The notes under the pieces: generated by a model
Seen by the model: the letters and a program-made list of their open reading frames with translations, nothing else
What the model was told of the DNA's origin: nothing
Databases searched by the model: none
Shown: piece by piece, positions 1 through 9,866 of the stretch
Position numbering within the stretch: position 1 is the stretch's first letter
How the letters are laid out: every line of letters starts with the position of its first letter
Translations under genes and position numbers: made by a program
Assembly: GCF_003060825.1 (NCBI RefSeq)
Contig: NZ_CP028922.1
Span: 3,145,001-3,209,000 of the forward strand
DNA length: 64,000 nucleotides
Reading direction: 5' to 3'
Origin: Paenibacillus sp. CAA11
GTDB lineage: Bacteria > Bacillota > Bacilli > Paenibacillales > Paenibacillaceae

Positions 1-94
1 CGCCGATTTTCCAAGTCGTATATTTAGACATCGGCTCGTCTTGCAGGACGGTTCCGACTTCATGTTCAAGTAACAGCGAGATCCACTGGCGCAT
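1..94 (-). CDS. murB: MurB N-terminus, UDP-N-acetylenolpyruvoylglucosamine reductase (partial)
   Basis: Only the first 31 codons are inside the window; the gene runs off the left edge. The peptide starts MRQWISLL and contains SKYTTWKIG, the conserved N-terminal stretch of the MurB FAD-binding domain. MurB reduces UDP-GlcNAc-enolpyruvate to UDP-MurNAc in the cytoplasm, an early step of peptidoglycan precursor synthesis. An AGGAGG lies at 107-112, rather far (12 nt) from the ATG, with no better start in frame. It follows murG by about 137 bp, as in many Bacilli. A TATAAT sits at 161-166 but without a convincing -35. Confidence 0.85.
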   Translation of the reverse strand, partial: MRQWISLLLEHEVGTVLQDEPMSKYTTWKIG

Positions 95-231
95 CGTTCT
101 AACAAACCTCCTAGACTTTTCGAATCGGGCTGCCTAAGCTTTGCGGGCTTGCGGTCACGAATTATAGATTATCTTATGAAGACGGCTTGCAGTGTGTGAC
201 AATCGCCCAAATACGCTTTCGCCCTATCTAC

Positions 232-1344
232 TTACTTTCTCGCATGAACTAAATTCAGCATTTCTTGCATCAGCAGCTTAGCTGCCTCCGGCTCTCCCAG
301 CCCTCTAGCAGCCTGAGACATGGCAGCATGCCGCTCGGGCTGACGCATGATATCTGTTATAGCGTTAAACAACGTCTGGCCATTAAGCTCCGTCTCCAAC
401 AGCACTTTAGCTGCGCCTGCCTTCTCCAGACGCCGTGCGTTCTTCTCCTGATGATTGTTAGTAACATTAGGCGATGGAATTAAGATTGAAGGAATGCCAA
501 GCGATGTTATCTCAGCGAGAAAAGAGGCTCCTGCTCGTCCTGCAACCAGCTGAGTGGCAGCGAGTACTTCGGGCATATTATGGATATAAGGGAGCACATG
601 CAGCCGGTGCGGAACCGTACCCAGCTTGTCTTTAATGGTAGCAAGGGTAGATTCATAATATCCCTCGCCTGTCACATAGACAAAATGGACTTTCTCCAGC
701 TGCTGCACCAGCGGGGCCATATCTGCCATCGCTTCCGTGATCGCCTTAGCGCCCCGACTGCCTCCCACAATGAGCACCACCGGATTGTCTGAGGACAGTC
801 CAAGCGCTGCAAACCCTTTGGCCGGGTCCGCGCGATGAACGGTCGTTGCTCTTGGATTCCCGGTGTATACAATGCGCTTAGCGCCCGGAAAAGCCTGCTC
901 CATACCTTGGAAGCTAACGGCCACCGTGTTGACATACTTGCTAAGAAAACGGTTCGTTAAGCCCGCTACCGCATTCTGTTCGTGAATAATGCTCGGGATA
1001 CCGAGCTTGGCTGCCGCGTACACAACCGGTCCGCAGACATAGCCTCCAGTACCGATGACGGCGTCGGGTTTGAATTCTTTTAAAAGCTTCTTCGAAGTTC
1101 GTACTCCTTGAAGAAACCGCATGACCGTCTTGATGTTATCCAAAGACAATTTACGGCGAAAACCGGTAATATCGATGGCTTCGAATCGAAGTTGATGTTT
1201 GGGGACAATCCCGCTTTCCAGTCCGCGGGTCCCGCCGATGTATAGAAATTCCGCTTCGGGATATTCTGCTTTAATTTGCTCTGCTACGGCCAGCGCCGGG
1301 TAAATATGTCCACCGGTGCCGCCGCCGCTTAAAACGATACGCAC
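232..1344 (-). CDS. murG: MurG, lipid II-forming N-acetylglucosaminyltransferase
   Basis: Membrane-associated GT28 glycosyltransferase that adds GlcNAc from UDP-GlcNAc to lipid I on the inner face of the membrane, giving lipid II. The N-terminal glycine-rich loop GGGTGGHIYPALA and the C-terminal GRAGASFLAEI donor-site segment are intact; the length of about 370 aa is normal. I chose the GTG at 1344 (protein MRIVLSGGG...) because GAGGTG lies 6 nt upstream; a GTG three codons earlier overlaps the spoVE stop and has no useful ribosome-binding site. Translational coupling to spoVE is likely. Confidence 0.95.
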   Translation of the reverse strand: MRIVLSGGGTGGHIYPALAVAEQIKAEYPEAEFLYIGGTRGLESGIVPKHQLRFEAIDITGFRRKLSLDNIKTVMRFLQGVRTSKKLLKEFKPDAVIGTGGYVCGPVVYAAAKLGIPSIIHEQNAVAGLTNRFLSKYVNTVAVSFQGMEQAFPGAKRIVYTGNPRATTVHRADPAKGFAALGLSSDNPVVLIVGGSRGAKAITEAMADMAPLVQQLEKVHFVYVTGEGYYESTLATIKDKLGTVPHRLHVLPYIHNMPEVLAATQLVAGRAGASFLAEITSLGIPSILIPSPNVTNNHQEKNARRLEKAGAAKVLLETELNGQTLFNAITDIMRQPERHAAMSQAARGLGEPEAAKLLMQEMLNLVHARK

Positions 1345-1349
1345 TGTCT

Positions 1350-2447
1350 TCACCTCGCATAACGGGATAGATTAAGTAAAATACCAAGTGCCGTAAGCAT
1401 CAGTGTAAGCGAGGATCCGCCGTAACTGATGAGCGGCAGGGTAATGCCTGTCACCGGCATCAGACCGATGACGACTCCAATATTGATGACAACTTGAACG
1501 GCAACCATGCCTACAATCCCAACAGCAAGCAGGCTGCCGAAAGTATCTCCTATAGTCATGGCAACCCTCATGCCCCTCCAGACCAGGATCAGGAAGAGCA
1601 GCAGGACAAGCACACCGCCGATGAACCCTAGCTCCTCCGCCAAGATGGAGAAGATAAAATCAGTTTGGGGCTCAGGCACATAGCTGTACTTCTGGCGGCT
1701 CATGCCTAGTCCCAGCCCTGCAAGGCCGCCAGGTCCGATGGCATACAGCGACTGAATGATCTGATAGCCCGCACCAAGCGGATCAGACCACGGATCAAGG
1801 AAGGCTGTAATACGCTGAAGACGGTAAGGGGCCGCTAGAATCAGGCCTACGAATCCGGCTGCCCCGGCCAAGGCCAGAGCCGCCAAATGCTTGATCCGGG
1901 CTCCGGCTGTAAAGACGATCAGCAAGGAGGCCCCCAGCATGACGGTTCCTGTCCCCAAATCGGGCTGAAGCATGATAATGCCGAAGGCAAGTCCGATTAG
2001 CCCAAGCGGCGGAAGCAGGCCTTTGGTAAAGCGGGTGATATCTGACTCTTCCCGGCTTAGCCAATAGGAGAGAAACAGAATCATCCCAAGCTTCATGAAT
2101 TCCGAGGGCTGAATGCCAAAGGAGCTGATGCCCAGCCAGCTTCGCGCTCCTCCGCGGACCACCCCGATACCGGGGATCAGCACAATGATAATCAGACCGA
2201 AGCAGACGATTAGACCGAGCTTCGCATATTTTCTGAGCAGACGGTAATCATAGTTCATGGCAAAAAACATAGCTACCAGCCCAAGAACTGCGAACAGCAG
2301 CTGTCTTTTCAGAAAATAGAAGGAATCTCCGTAATCATGATAGCCAAGAACCGATCCCGCGCTGTAAACCATAACCATGCCTATAACAAGCAGGCTCAAG
2401 ATGCTGATCAAGAGCCATATATCCGGCGCACGGCGCACTTTCGTCAT
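1350..2447 (-). CDS. spoVE: SpoVE/FtsW-family SEDS glycosyltransferase
   Basis: Polytopic SEDS (shape, elongation, division, sporulation) membrane protein that polymerises lipid II glycan strands with a partner class B PBP. About ten hydrophobic segments are visible, with the family motifs PSEFMKL in the middle and PLISYGGSS near the C-terminus. The ATG at 2447 has AGAGGTGG 8 nt upstream and gives 365 aa, almost the B. subtilis SpoVE length; an upstream GTG lacks spacing. Lying between murD and murG it matches spoVE by position, and the cluster also carries SpoVD, its usual partner. FtsW is the alternative name, so the sporulation-specific role is inferred. Confidence 0.88.
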   Translation of the reverse strand: MTKVRRAPDIWLLISILSLLVIGMVMVYSAGSVLGYHDYGDSFYFLKRQLLFAVLGLVAMFFAMNYDYRLLRKYAKLGLIVCFGLIIIVLIPGIGVVRGGARSWLGISSFGIQPSEFMKLGMILFLSYWLSREESDITRFTKGLLPPLGLIGLAFGIIMLQPDLGTGTVMLGASLLIVFTAGARIKHLAALALAGAAGFVGLILAAPYRLQRITAFLDPWSDPLGAGYQIIQSLYAIGPGGLAGLGLGMSRQKYSYVPEPQTDFIFSILAEELGFIGGVLVLLLFLILVWRGMRVAMTIGDTFGSLLAVGIVGMVAVQVVINIGVVIGLMPVTGITLPLISYGGSSLTLMLTALGILLNLSRYAR

Positions 2448-2498
2448 AAGGGAAGCCACCTCTTATTAATAAGTAGGGGCTTGTACCGGCCCCCCTAC

Positions 2499-3920
2499 TT
2501 AAAGGTTATGCACCGCCTCTTTAAAAATGCGTCCGCGCTCCTCATAGGAAGAGAACATGTCCCAGCTCGCGCAAGCAGGAGACAGCAGAACGATGTCGCC
2601 GGGCTCGGCCAAGCCTGAAGCTGCCTGAAGCGCAGCACGCAGTGTATCGGCGGCTGTCTCCACAGTATCGACAAGCACGATACGGCTTATGCCCGCTAGC
2701 TCTGCCACTGTTCCTATCTTCTCTTTCGTCTCTCCCAAAGCTACCACAGCTTTCACTTTATCCTTAAAATCCTGCAAAAGCTCCATATAATCAGAGCCCC
2801 GGTCAAGACCGCCTGCAAGAAGGACAATAGGCTGGGACAAAGCTCTTAAAGCCATAGAGGTTGCCTTGGCATTCGTAGCCTTGGAGTTATTGTAGTAGGA
2901 GACGCCTTGCTTGGTTTCTACAAATTCAAGCCGGTGCTCCACACCGCGGAATTCCTTAAGCGGCTGCGCCAGCTTAGCCGGATCAGCCCCGGCAGCGAGA
3001 GCGCAGGCCACTGCAGCCAAGGCGTTCTCCACATTGAATCTTCCCGCAAGACCAATCTCTTCTGTACGAATAATGGCATGAACCTCACCATCAGCATTCC
3101 GGTATACAATGTCCCTGCTGAGCTGATCCTCCACACCAGGAACATAAGGAGGCTCCACATAAACCCCTTCGTCCAGCGGCTCAGTCATTGAGAAAGGAAA
3201 TAGCTTCCCTTGAATATAGGGCACCAAATCTCTGCACACCGGATCATCCCAGTTCAGGATAGCTGTATCGGAATCCAGCTGGTGTTTGAACAGCTTCGCT
3301 TTGGAAGACACGTAATCCTCCATGCTTCCATGATAGTCCAGATGCGTCTCAGCCACGTTCAGCAGGCAGCCGATACGAGGTCTGAAATCCTCCGTCCCCT
3401 TTAATTGGAAGCTGCTAAGCTCAACCACCATCCAGTCATCCGGTTTGGCCTGCACCGCTGCTTCACAAAGCGGCGTCCCAATATTGCCCGCAATGATGGG
3501 ATGCATCCCCGCCGACTCCAGCAGCTTGCCTACCCATGTCGTGGTTGTCGTCTTGCCGTTGGAGCCTGTAATGCCTATCATTGGCGCTTTACACAAATGA
3601 TAGGCAACCTCAACCTCGGTTACAACAGGAATGCCCAGCTCCAGCGCTTTTTGCACAGGAGGCACCTTATAAGGAATGCCGGGATTTTTGACCATCAGCT
3701 GAACCCCTGGATGAATAAGCCCATCTGGATGTCCGCCGCATAGAACAGAAATTCCCAAAGCCTCCAATTCGGATGCTTCGGGACATTCTGCTCTATCCTT
3801 CTTATCGTTGACGGTCACTTTGGCACCGACTTCATGCAGCACTTTTGCCACCTGGACGCCGCTCTTGGCGAGCCCAAGCACAACTACCTCTTGTCCGCGG
3901 TATGATTCTGGATGCTTCAT
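2499..3920 (-). CDS. murD: MurD, UDP-MurNAc-L-alanine:D-glutamate ligase
   Basis: Cytoplasmic Mur ligase that adds D-Glu to UDP-MurNAc-L-Ala using ATP. Domains run in the normal order: an N-terminal UDP-binding Rossmann domain, a central ATPase domain with the P-loop GITGSNGKTTT at about residues 116-126, and a C-terminal ligand-binding domain (HRLEFVE, NNSKATN). At 473 aa it is slightly longer than B. subtilis MurD (451 aa). It follows the mraY stop by 3 bp and is followed by spoVE 51 bp later, so it is clearly in the dcw transcript. Confidence 0.95.
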   Translation of the reverse strand: MKHPESYRGQEVVVLGLAKSGVQVAKVLHEVGAKVTVNDKKDRAECPEASELEALGISVLCGGHPDGLIHPGVQLMVKNPGIPYKVPPVQKALELGIPVVTEVEVAYHLCKAPMIGITGSNGKTTTTTWVGKLLESAGMHPIIAGNIGTPLCEAAVQAKPDDWMVVELSSFQLKGTEDFRPRIGCLLNVAETHLDYHGSMEDYVSSKAKLFKHQLDSDTAILNWDDPVCRDLVPYIQGKLFPFSMTEPLDEGVYVEPPYVPGVEDQLSRDIVYRNADGEVHAIIRTEEIGLAGRFNVENALAAVACALAAGADPAKLAQPLKEFRGVEHRLEFVETKQGVSYYNNSKATNAKATSMALRALSQPIVLLAGGLDRGSDYMELLQDFKDKVKAVVALGETKEKIGTVAELAGISRIVLVDTVETAADTLRAALQAASGLAEPGDIVLLSPACASWDMFSSYEERGRIFKEAVHNL

Positions 3921-3923
3921 CGT

Positions 3924-4893
3924 TTACAACCCCTTATTAAGATACAATCCGATACCGGCGAGTATAATGCCCACCGCCCAGAAGGTGACGACAACTCGCC
4001 ATTCCGACCAGCCGGACAGTTCAAAGTGATGGTGAATCGGACTCATTTTAAAGATACGCTTGCCTGTCAGCTTAAATGAAGCTACTTGCAGCATAACGGA
4101 TAACAGCTCAATGACGAAAATACCGCCAATGACGATAAACAGCAGCTCACTCTTAGTTACAATAGCGATCGTCGCGATGGCGCCCCCGATACCAAGTGAG
4201 CCTGTGTCTCCCATGAACACCTTAGCAGGATGTGCGTTGAATACGAGAAAGCCTAGAACTGCACCGATCATGGCGGCCGCAGAAACCGCTGCAGGAAGTG
4301 AGGTTGCCTGCATGGCAACCACCGCATAAGCTCCGAAAGCAATCGCACTGACACCTGATAGCAAGCCGTCCAGACCATCCGTAAAGTTAACCGCATTAGT
4401 TGTAGCCAGCATCATAACCACAATAAATGGATAGTAGAACCATCCCATCCAATCGAAGGATATATCCGTTCCTGGAATCCCTATAGCCGTGCTGTGACCG
4501 CTTCGGGCGAGAAGAACACAAATGATAATGGCGAACAGCAGCTGTCCGAACAGCTTCTGCTTTGGCGTCAGTCCCAGCGAACGCTTGAAGACAATCTTGA
4601 TATAATCGTCCAAGAATCCGACTAATCCAAAACCCAGCGCACCGATCAAGAGCACATAGAATTCAGTGTTCTGGGTAGTGGAGAACTTCAGGAATGCCAG
4701 CGTGAACGCCAGCATGATGACGATGCCCCCCCATGGTGGGAGTACCTGCCTTTTTCAAATGGCTCTGCGGTCCCTCTCCCCGTATCTGCTGGCCGAACTT
4801 CATGCGGCGCAGCACGGGGATTAAGAGCGGTGATGCAATCACGGCGAGAATAAAGGATACGCCGATGGTAAGAAGTATAAGTTGAAAATCCAT
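3924..4893 (-). CDS. mraY: MraY, phospho-MurNAc-pentapeptide transferase, reading frame broken by one base
   Basis: Integral membrane enzyme that transfers phospho-MurNAc-pentapeptide to undecaprenyl phosphate, forming lipid I. The first 56 codons (to TPTMGG) read from 4893; the remaining roughly 265 codons, with the catalytic motifs [22 protein letters not shown] and HHHFE, read in another frame. The break is a run of seven Cs at 4726-4732 (Gs on the coding strand). Removing one base restores MGGIVIML and a single product of about 322 aa, the normal length. mraY is essential and everything else is intact, so a sequencing or assembly error is most likely; slippage at the homopolymer is an alternative. 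A GGGGAG ribosome-binding site precedes the ATG. Confidence 0.9.
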
Positions 4894-4911
4894 GATGGCT
4901 CTCCCCTTTCG

Positions 4912-6321
4912 CTATGATGGAATGATTGGCTGATTTCTAACGGCTTCAACAACCTCTTCCAGACGCATCCCCCGCGATGCCTTGACAAGTACAACGTCTT
5001 TAGGATGAAGTCTTGTGCTGAGATCCTCAATCAGCTCAGATTTATTATTGTACGCAGCAACACTTGCGGCGGGTAAAACTTCGGATGCTCCTTCCGCAAT
5101 CGCCGCGCCAAGCTGCCCATATACAAACAGCAAATCTACCGTTTGCGGCGTGAGCGATCGTCCAATATTCCGATGCATCTCGATCTCGTCCTTGCCAAGC
5201 TCAAGCATGTCTCCCAGCACAGCGATTTTTTTACGGAAGCCCTTCATTGATCCCAACACTTCTAGTGCCGCCTTCATGGAGGTAGGGCTGGCATTATAAG
5301 CATCGTTCAGAATAGTTATACCGCTAACGCCTTCGATCAGCTCAATGCGCATACCCGTCAGCTTCAGCTTCTCCAGGCCAAGCCGGAGATTCTCTTCGCT
5401 AATTCCGTAATGCCTTGCACAAGCTATCGCCCCAAGCGCATTCAATACATTATGTTTGCCCAGAAGCGGCAGCTTGAACGGCTGTGAATCTGTGCTTGTA
5501 TTATCGGTAAAGATCGTCCCCTCGGTATGAAACATCATTCCGGTAGGATGGATGCTGCAGCCCTCTCCCAAGCCAAAGGTAGATCCGTTCAAGCCCTCTG
5601 GCTTAACCGTTGAGGGTTCGTCCAACACGGCAGGAATGAGCGGCTCATCCCCGTTATAGAGCAGCAGACCACCTGCCGGCATACCTGCGGCAATCTCTGT
5701 CTTGGCTCTTGCAATCTCCTCCCGGGAGCCGAGCTGTTCCAAATGGGATTCACCTATATTCGTAATAATCGCTGTCTCGGGATGGGCCAATTCAGAAAGC
5801 AGACGAATCTCCCCTCTTGCACTCATTCCCATCTCTAAGACAACAAAATCACTTTGCTCCGGCATCGACAACAGCGTAAGCGGAAGTCCGATGTGATTAT
5901 TGAAATTACCTTCGGTTTTATGAACCTTGTATGTCGTGCTAAGAAGGGAGGTTACCATATCCTTCGTCGTGGTCTTCCCGTTACTCCCGGTAATTCCAAT
6001 CACGCGGGCGCCGCTTTCCCGCAAATAGCCTGCCGCCAGCTTCTGCAATGCAACCAGCGTATCCTCTACTAGAATGACAGGCCCGGCCGGCGGCGTTCCG
6101 TGATCCCGCTGCCACAGTGATGCAGCAGCCCCTGAACGCAGAACCTCCTCGGTATAATCATGTCCGTCAAACCGTTCACCCACCAGAGGGATGAACAGGC
6201 ACCGATCTCCCGGCTTCCGAGAATCCGTAGTTACTCCCTGAATCATGATCGCAGCGTCTTCACGGTGTGCAAGCTCCCCTTCGCAAAGCGCTGAAACCTC
6301 TGTTAATGTCCTCTTTATCAC
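4912..6321 (-). CDS. murF: MurF, UDP-MurNAc-tripeptide:D-alanyl-D-alanine ligase
   Basis: Cytoplasmic Mur ligase that attaches D-Ala-D-Ala, completing the UDP-MurNAc-pentapeptide used by MraY. The P-loop GITGSNGKTTT is at about residues 109-119, followed by the NFNNHIG and LGMSARGEI-type segments of the central domain and LNDAYNASP in the C-terminal part, typical of MurF. The GTG start overlaps the murE stop as GTGA, indicating coupling with murE. 469 aa is a usual length. mraY starts 18 bp downstream. Confidence 0.95.
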   Translation of the reverse strand: MIKRTLTEVSALCEGELAHREDAAIMIQGVTTDSRKPGDRCLFIPLVGERFDGHDYTEEVLRSGAAASLWQRDHGTPPAGPVILVEDTLVALQKLAAGYLRESGARVIGITGSNGKTTTKDMVTSLLSTTYKVHKTEGNFNNHIGLPLTLLSMPEQSDFVVLEMGMSARGEIRLLSELAHPETAIITNIGESHLEQLGSREEIARAKTEIAAGMPAGGLLLYNGDEPLIPAVLDEPSTVKPEGLNGSTFGLGEGCSIHPTGMMFHTEGTIFTDNTSTDSQPFKLPLLGKHNVLNALGAIACARHYGISEENLRLGLEKLKLTGMRIELIEGVSGITILNDAYNASPTSMKAALEVLGSMKGFRKKIAVLGDMLELGKDEIEMHRNIGRSLTPQTVDLLFVYGQLGAAIAEGASEVLPAASVAAYNNKSELIEDLSTRLHPKDVVLVKASRGMRLEEVVEAVRNQPIIPS

Positions 6322-7808
6322 TTGACTAAGCTCCTTATCGCTTCTCTGGCAACGAGTCGGTCATCGAAATCGTGTACCGTATTTCCGATCAATTGATAGG
6401 TCTCATGACCCTTCCCCGCAATCAATACTACATCCGCAGGGCTTGCCATTTCAATAGCCTTTTGAATAGCCTCTCTGCGGTCTACAATCAGCTCATAACG
6501 GCTGCTTGCGACGCCGTCTGAACGCAGTCCCTCTTCAATATCCTTCAATATGGCTTCAGGCTCCTCGGTTCTCGGATTATCAGAGGTAACCAGAATATGA
6601 TCTGCGTATTTACCTGCAATCTGCCCCATGATAGGACGTTTGGTACGATCGCGGTCGCCGCCGCAGCCAAACACGCACAGTACGCGGCCTTCCGCAATTT
6701 CCTTCACCGTAGTCAGGACATTCTCCAATCCATCGGGCGTATGCGCATAGTCAACGATTACCGCAAACGGCTGCCCTTCATCGACAGCTTCAACCCGTCC
6801 GTCCACACCTTGAACAGCTTCGAGACTAGCTTTGATCTCCTCAAGGGGGATGTCCTCAAGCAAGGCTGCAGTGATTGCTGCAAGCGCATTGTATATATTG
6901 AACTTGCCCACCATGCGGAGCATAATATCGGCATTGCCCTTAAAGGTATCCACACGGAAGGAGGTGCCTTTGGCTGTAAGTGCAATATTGGAAGCACGTA
7001 CATCCGCCTGAGCCTCCACCCCATAGGTGATCGCTTCGACCGCCGTTAGCTTCGCAAAATAATCAGAAGCCGGATCATCCGCGTTCAGAACGGCATACTT
7101 GCGCTCAGCAGGATTTGCCGGAAATACATTGCCGAGTCTGGAGAAGAACAGCCCTTTAGCGGCTCGGTAATCCTCCATCGTCTTGTGATAATCCAGGTGG
7201 TCCTGAGTAAGATTCGTAAATATGGCTGTGCGAAAATCCGTTCCCTTCACACGTCCCTGCTCCAGCGCATGTGAGGATACCTCCATCACACAATAATCCG
7301 CTTCAGCTTCCGTCATCTCATGGAGATAACGCTGCAGCTCCAGGGATTCAGGTGTTGTTCCGGACATTGGGTAAGTCTTGCCGTTCAGCTTCCGCTGGAT
7401 CGTACCGATGAGCCCGGTCTTATGTCCATGATCATTCAAAATACGCTCGATTAAATAAGTTGTCGTTGTCTTCCCGTTAGTTCCGGTAATCCCTATCACC
7501 CTAAGCCGGCGGCTCGGCGACTCATAGAAAACATTCGCGAGCACAGACATCGCAAGCCTACTGTCCTTAACAAGGAGCTGGGGCAGACTAACATCCGCAA
7601 GAGGCCGCTGCACGACCAATGCGGCAGCCCCTTTGCCTGCAGCCTGCTGCGCATAATCATGTCCGTCTACGGTATGGCCGGGCAGACAGATGAACAAGTC
7701 CCCCGCCTTTACTTTGCGGGAATCGACTTCCAAATCCGTACACAGCACTTCCCCATCGCCCAAGATGGACGAGCCAGTTAGATATGTAGCTAGGTCATTT
7801 AGCAGCAT
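6318..7808 (-). CDS. murE: MurE, UDP-MurNAc-L-Ala-D-Glu:meso-diaminopimelate ligase
   Basis: Cytoplasmic ligase adding the third stem-peptide residue. The P-loop GITGTNGKTTTT is at about residues 106-117. The DNPR motif in TSDNPRTEEP is the known signature of meso-DAP-specific MurE enzymes, so the organism most likely has DAP-type peptidoglycan. I use the ATG at 7808: GGAGGG lies exactly 7 nt upstream (7816-7821), whereas the GTG/ATG at 7826/7823 have no ribosome-binding site. Length 496 aa. The end overlaps murF by 4 bp. Confidence 0.94.
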   Translation of the reverse strand: MLLNDLATYLTGSSILGDGEVLCTDLEVDSRKVKAGDLFICLPGHTVDGHDYAQQAAGKGAAALVVQRPLADVSLPQLLVKDSRLAMSVLANVFYESPSRRLRVIGITGTNGKTTTTYLIERILNDHGHKTGLIGTIQRKLNGKTYPMSGTTPESLELQRYLHEMTEAEADYCVMEVSSHALEQGRVKGTDFRTAIFTNLTQDHLDYHKTMEDYRAAKGLFFSRLGNVFPANPAERKYAVLNADDPASDYFAKLTAVEAITYGVEAQADVRASNIALTAKGTSFRVDTFKGNADIMLRMVGKFNIYNALAAITAALLEDIPLEEIKASLEAVQGVDGRVEAVDEGQPFAVIVDYAHTPDGLENVLTTVKEIAEGRVLCVFGCGGDRDRTKRPIMGQIAGKYADHILVTSDNPRTEEPEAILKDIEEGLRSDGVASSRYELIVDRREAIQKAIEMASPADVVLIAGKGHETYQLIGNTVHDFDDRLVAREAIRSLVK

Positions 7809-7841
7809 GACATTTCCCTCCATCACAATTCCAATGCATCA

Positions 7842-7847
7842 ATTATA
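7842..7847 (-). promoter_or_regulatory. possible internal -10 box before murE
   Basis: A perfect TATAAT lies 34 bp upstream of the murE start in the short spoVD-murE gap. No -35 near consensus is found at 16-18 bp, so this is only a candidate for an internal promoter that would separate mur gene expression from the sporulation gene spoVD. Confidence 0.3.
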
Positions 7848-7875
7848 GTACGTACATGTTTATCATAAGAGCCGG

Positions 7876-9828
7876 TTAATGGCTATGATTCTTATCCAGC
7901 TCAATCTCCGATTCGCCGCCCATGTAGATCCGGATCGTTGAACCTTTCTCCACGCGTTCTCCGGCTTTAGGAGATTGGCTGACAACTACATTCCCCGCAC
8001 CCGATTTAGCTAGTGTAAAATTCATATTCATATCTTCGTATAGATCCTGAACGGAATGACCAATCAAATCAGGCACAGTCACAACCGGCGTCTCGCCATA
8101 TTTATATTTTTTGCCAACCTGATCTTTTCGCGGCTTAACTCCCAGATATTGAAGAGAATCTTCCATTATATTCTTGACGATTGGCGCTGCAACCACACCT
8201 CCGAATTGAATTCCCTCAGGATTATCGACCGCTGTATATACGACGATCTGAGGATCGTCTGCCGGGGCAAAGCCAATAAAGGAGACAATATGTTCACTCG
8301 ACGAATACCGTCCATTCACGACCTTTTGCGCAGTCCCTGTCTTGCCGCCAACGCGGTAGCCGTCAATGAAGGCATTGCCGCCCGTCCCCTGCGCTACAAC
8401 ACTCTCCAGCGCCATACGAATCTGCTTGGACGTATCTTCGGAAATGACCCTTCGAACAAGCTCCGGCTTAATCTCCTCCACCGTCTGACCGGTCTCCGGA
8501 TTCAGCCAAGCCTTGGCAACATGTGGCTTATACAGATTGCCGCCATTAATCGCGGCAGACACCGCCGCCACCTGCTGAATCGGCGTTACAGATACGCCTT
8601 GGCCGAATGAGGTAGTGGCCAGCTCTACCGGACCCACCCGGGACAGCTTGAACAATATCCCGTTTTCCTCTCCGCCCAGATCGATTCCTGTCTTACTTCC
8701 GAATCCGAAGTCCTTAATATACTTGAAAAGTGTCTCCTTGCCAAGCCTCTGCCCCAGGGCTACAAAGCCCGGATTGCAGGAATTTTCCACAACCTGCAGG
8801 AAAGTCTGACTTCCATGACCGCCCTTCTTCCAGCAGCGGAGCGTAGCTCCAGCTACCTTCACATAGCCCGGATCGAAGAAGTGTTCCCTCAGGAGATCCA
8901 CCTTCTTCTCTTCCAGTGCAGAAGCCAGCGTAATGATCTTAAAGGTTGAACCGGGCTCGTATGTCATCCAAATTGGAAGATTACGATTGTAAACCTCTGA
9001 AGCATAATCTCTATAATTGGCTGGCTCATATCCAGGCCGAGAGGCCATCGCGAGAATCTCTCCATTCTTCGGATTCATCGCAATAGACCATGCACCGTCC
9101 GCATTAAGCCTCGCCATCGCATCATCCAGTTCACGCTCCATAATGCTCTGAATGGACTTGTCTACGGTTAATTGGAGCGTAAGCCCATCCTTGGGCTCTA
9201 CATACTTCTCGGAGGAACCAGGCATCAGCCGGCCTCCCGCATCTGAGAGGAAAGAGATGCTTCCGTTCATCCCGGTCAGGGATTTATCATAGACCTTCTC
9301 CACACCGGTTAACCCCTGATTGTCAATCCCCGTAAAACCAAGAATATGTGCGGCAAGACCTCCATAAGGATAATACCTTTTGTTATCTTCGGCAACAACA
9401 ATACCCGGCAAAGCTAAATCACGAATCTTCTGTGCCTTCTCCATCGTAATTTTGCGTCCGCCGGGCTGTAAACGTACTATTAACTGCCTCTTCTTAATGA
9501 TCTTAAGCACGTTCTCCTGAGTCATATCTAGAAGCGGAGCAAGCTTGCTAGCCGTCTCTTCAGGGGATTTCACCTGAGCAGGAATCGCCATTATGGTTGG
9601 TGTCGTTACATTATAAGCAAGTGCTGTACCATTGCGATCCATAATTTCCCCGCGCTTGGCCGAGAAAGGAATATTTCTTCGCCAGGATTCCTCCGCCTTG
9701 GCCGAGAGTTCCTCACCTTGCCCTAACTGAACATAGGCTAAACGGACGACGAGCGCCCCAAACATTAGACACAGTAGGATCAGCAGCCAGAGCAGTCTTC
9801 TTCTGACTGTCATTGCAGAAATCTTCAT
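7876..9828 (-). CDS. spoVD: SpoVD-type class B penicillin-binding protein with one PASTA domain
   Basis: Bitopic membrane transpeptidase for spore cortex peptidoglycan, normally paired with SpoVE. One N-terminal membrane segment (about 12-32) is followed by the PBP dimerisation domain and the transpeptidase domain with SxxK at S294-K297, SCN at 350-352 and KTG at 496-498, all intact. A single PASTA domain (about 585-635, starting VPDLIGHSV) ends the protein; B. subtilis SpoVD likewise has one, and the length (650 aa) agrees. The position directly downstream of pbpB and upstream of murE is the SpoVD position. A vegetative role in addition cannot be excluded. Confidence 0.9.
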   Translation of the reverse strand: MKISAMTVRRRLLWLLILLCLMFGALVVRLAYVQLGQGEELSAKAEESWRRNIPFSAKRGEIMDRNGTALAYNVTTPTIMAIPAQVKSPEETASKLAPLLDMTQENVLKIIKKRQLIVRLQPGGRKITMEKAQKIRDLALPGIVVAEDNKRYYPYGGLAAHILGFTGIDNQGLTGVEKVYDKSLTGMNGSISFLSDAGGRLMPGSSEKYVEPKDGLTLQLTVDKSIQSIMERELDDAMARLNADGAWSIAMNPKNGEILAMASRPGYEPANYRDYASEVYNRNLPIWMTYEPGSTFKIITLASALEEKKVDLLREHFFDPGYVKVAGATLRCWKKGGHGSQTFLQVVENSCNPGFVALGQRLGKETLFKYIKDFGFGSKTGIDLGGEENGILFKLSRVGPVELATTSFGQGVSVTPIQQVAAVSAAINGGNLYKPHVAKAWLNPETGQTVEEIKPELVRRVISEDTSKQIRMALESVVAQGTGGNAFIDGYRVGGKTGTAQKVVNGRYSSSEHIVSFIGFAPADDPQIVVYTAVDNPEGIQFGGVVAAPIVKNIMEDSLQYLGVKPRKDQVGKKYKYGETPVVTVPDLIGHSVQDLYEDMNMNFTLAKSGAGNVVVSQSPKAGERVEKGSTIRIYMGGESEIELDKNHSH

Positions 9829-9866
9829 CGTACGCCTTCCCCTTTCTCTCTGAGCAATGGCGCGTA

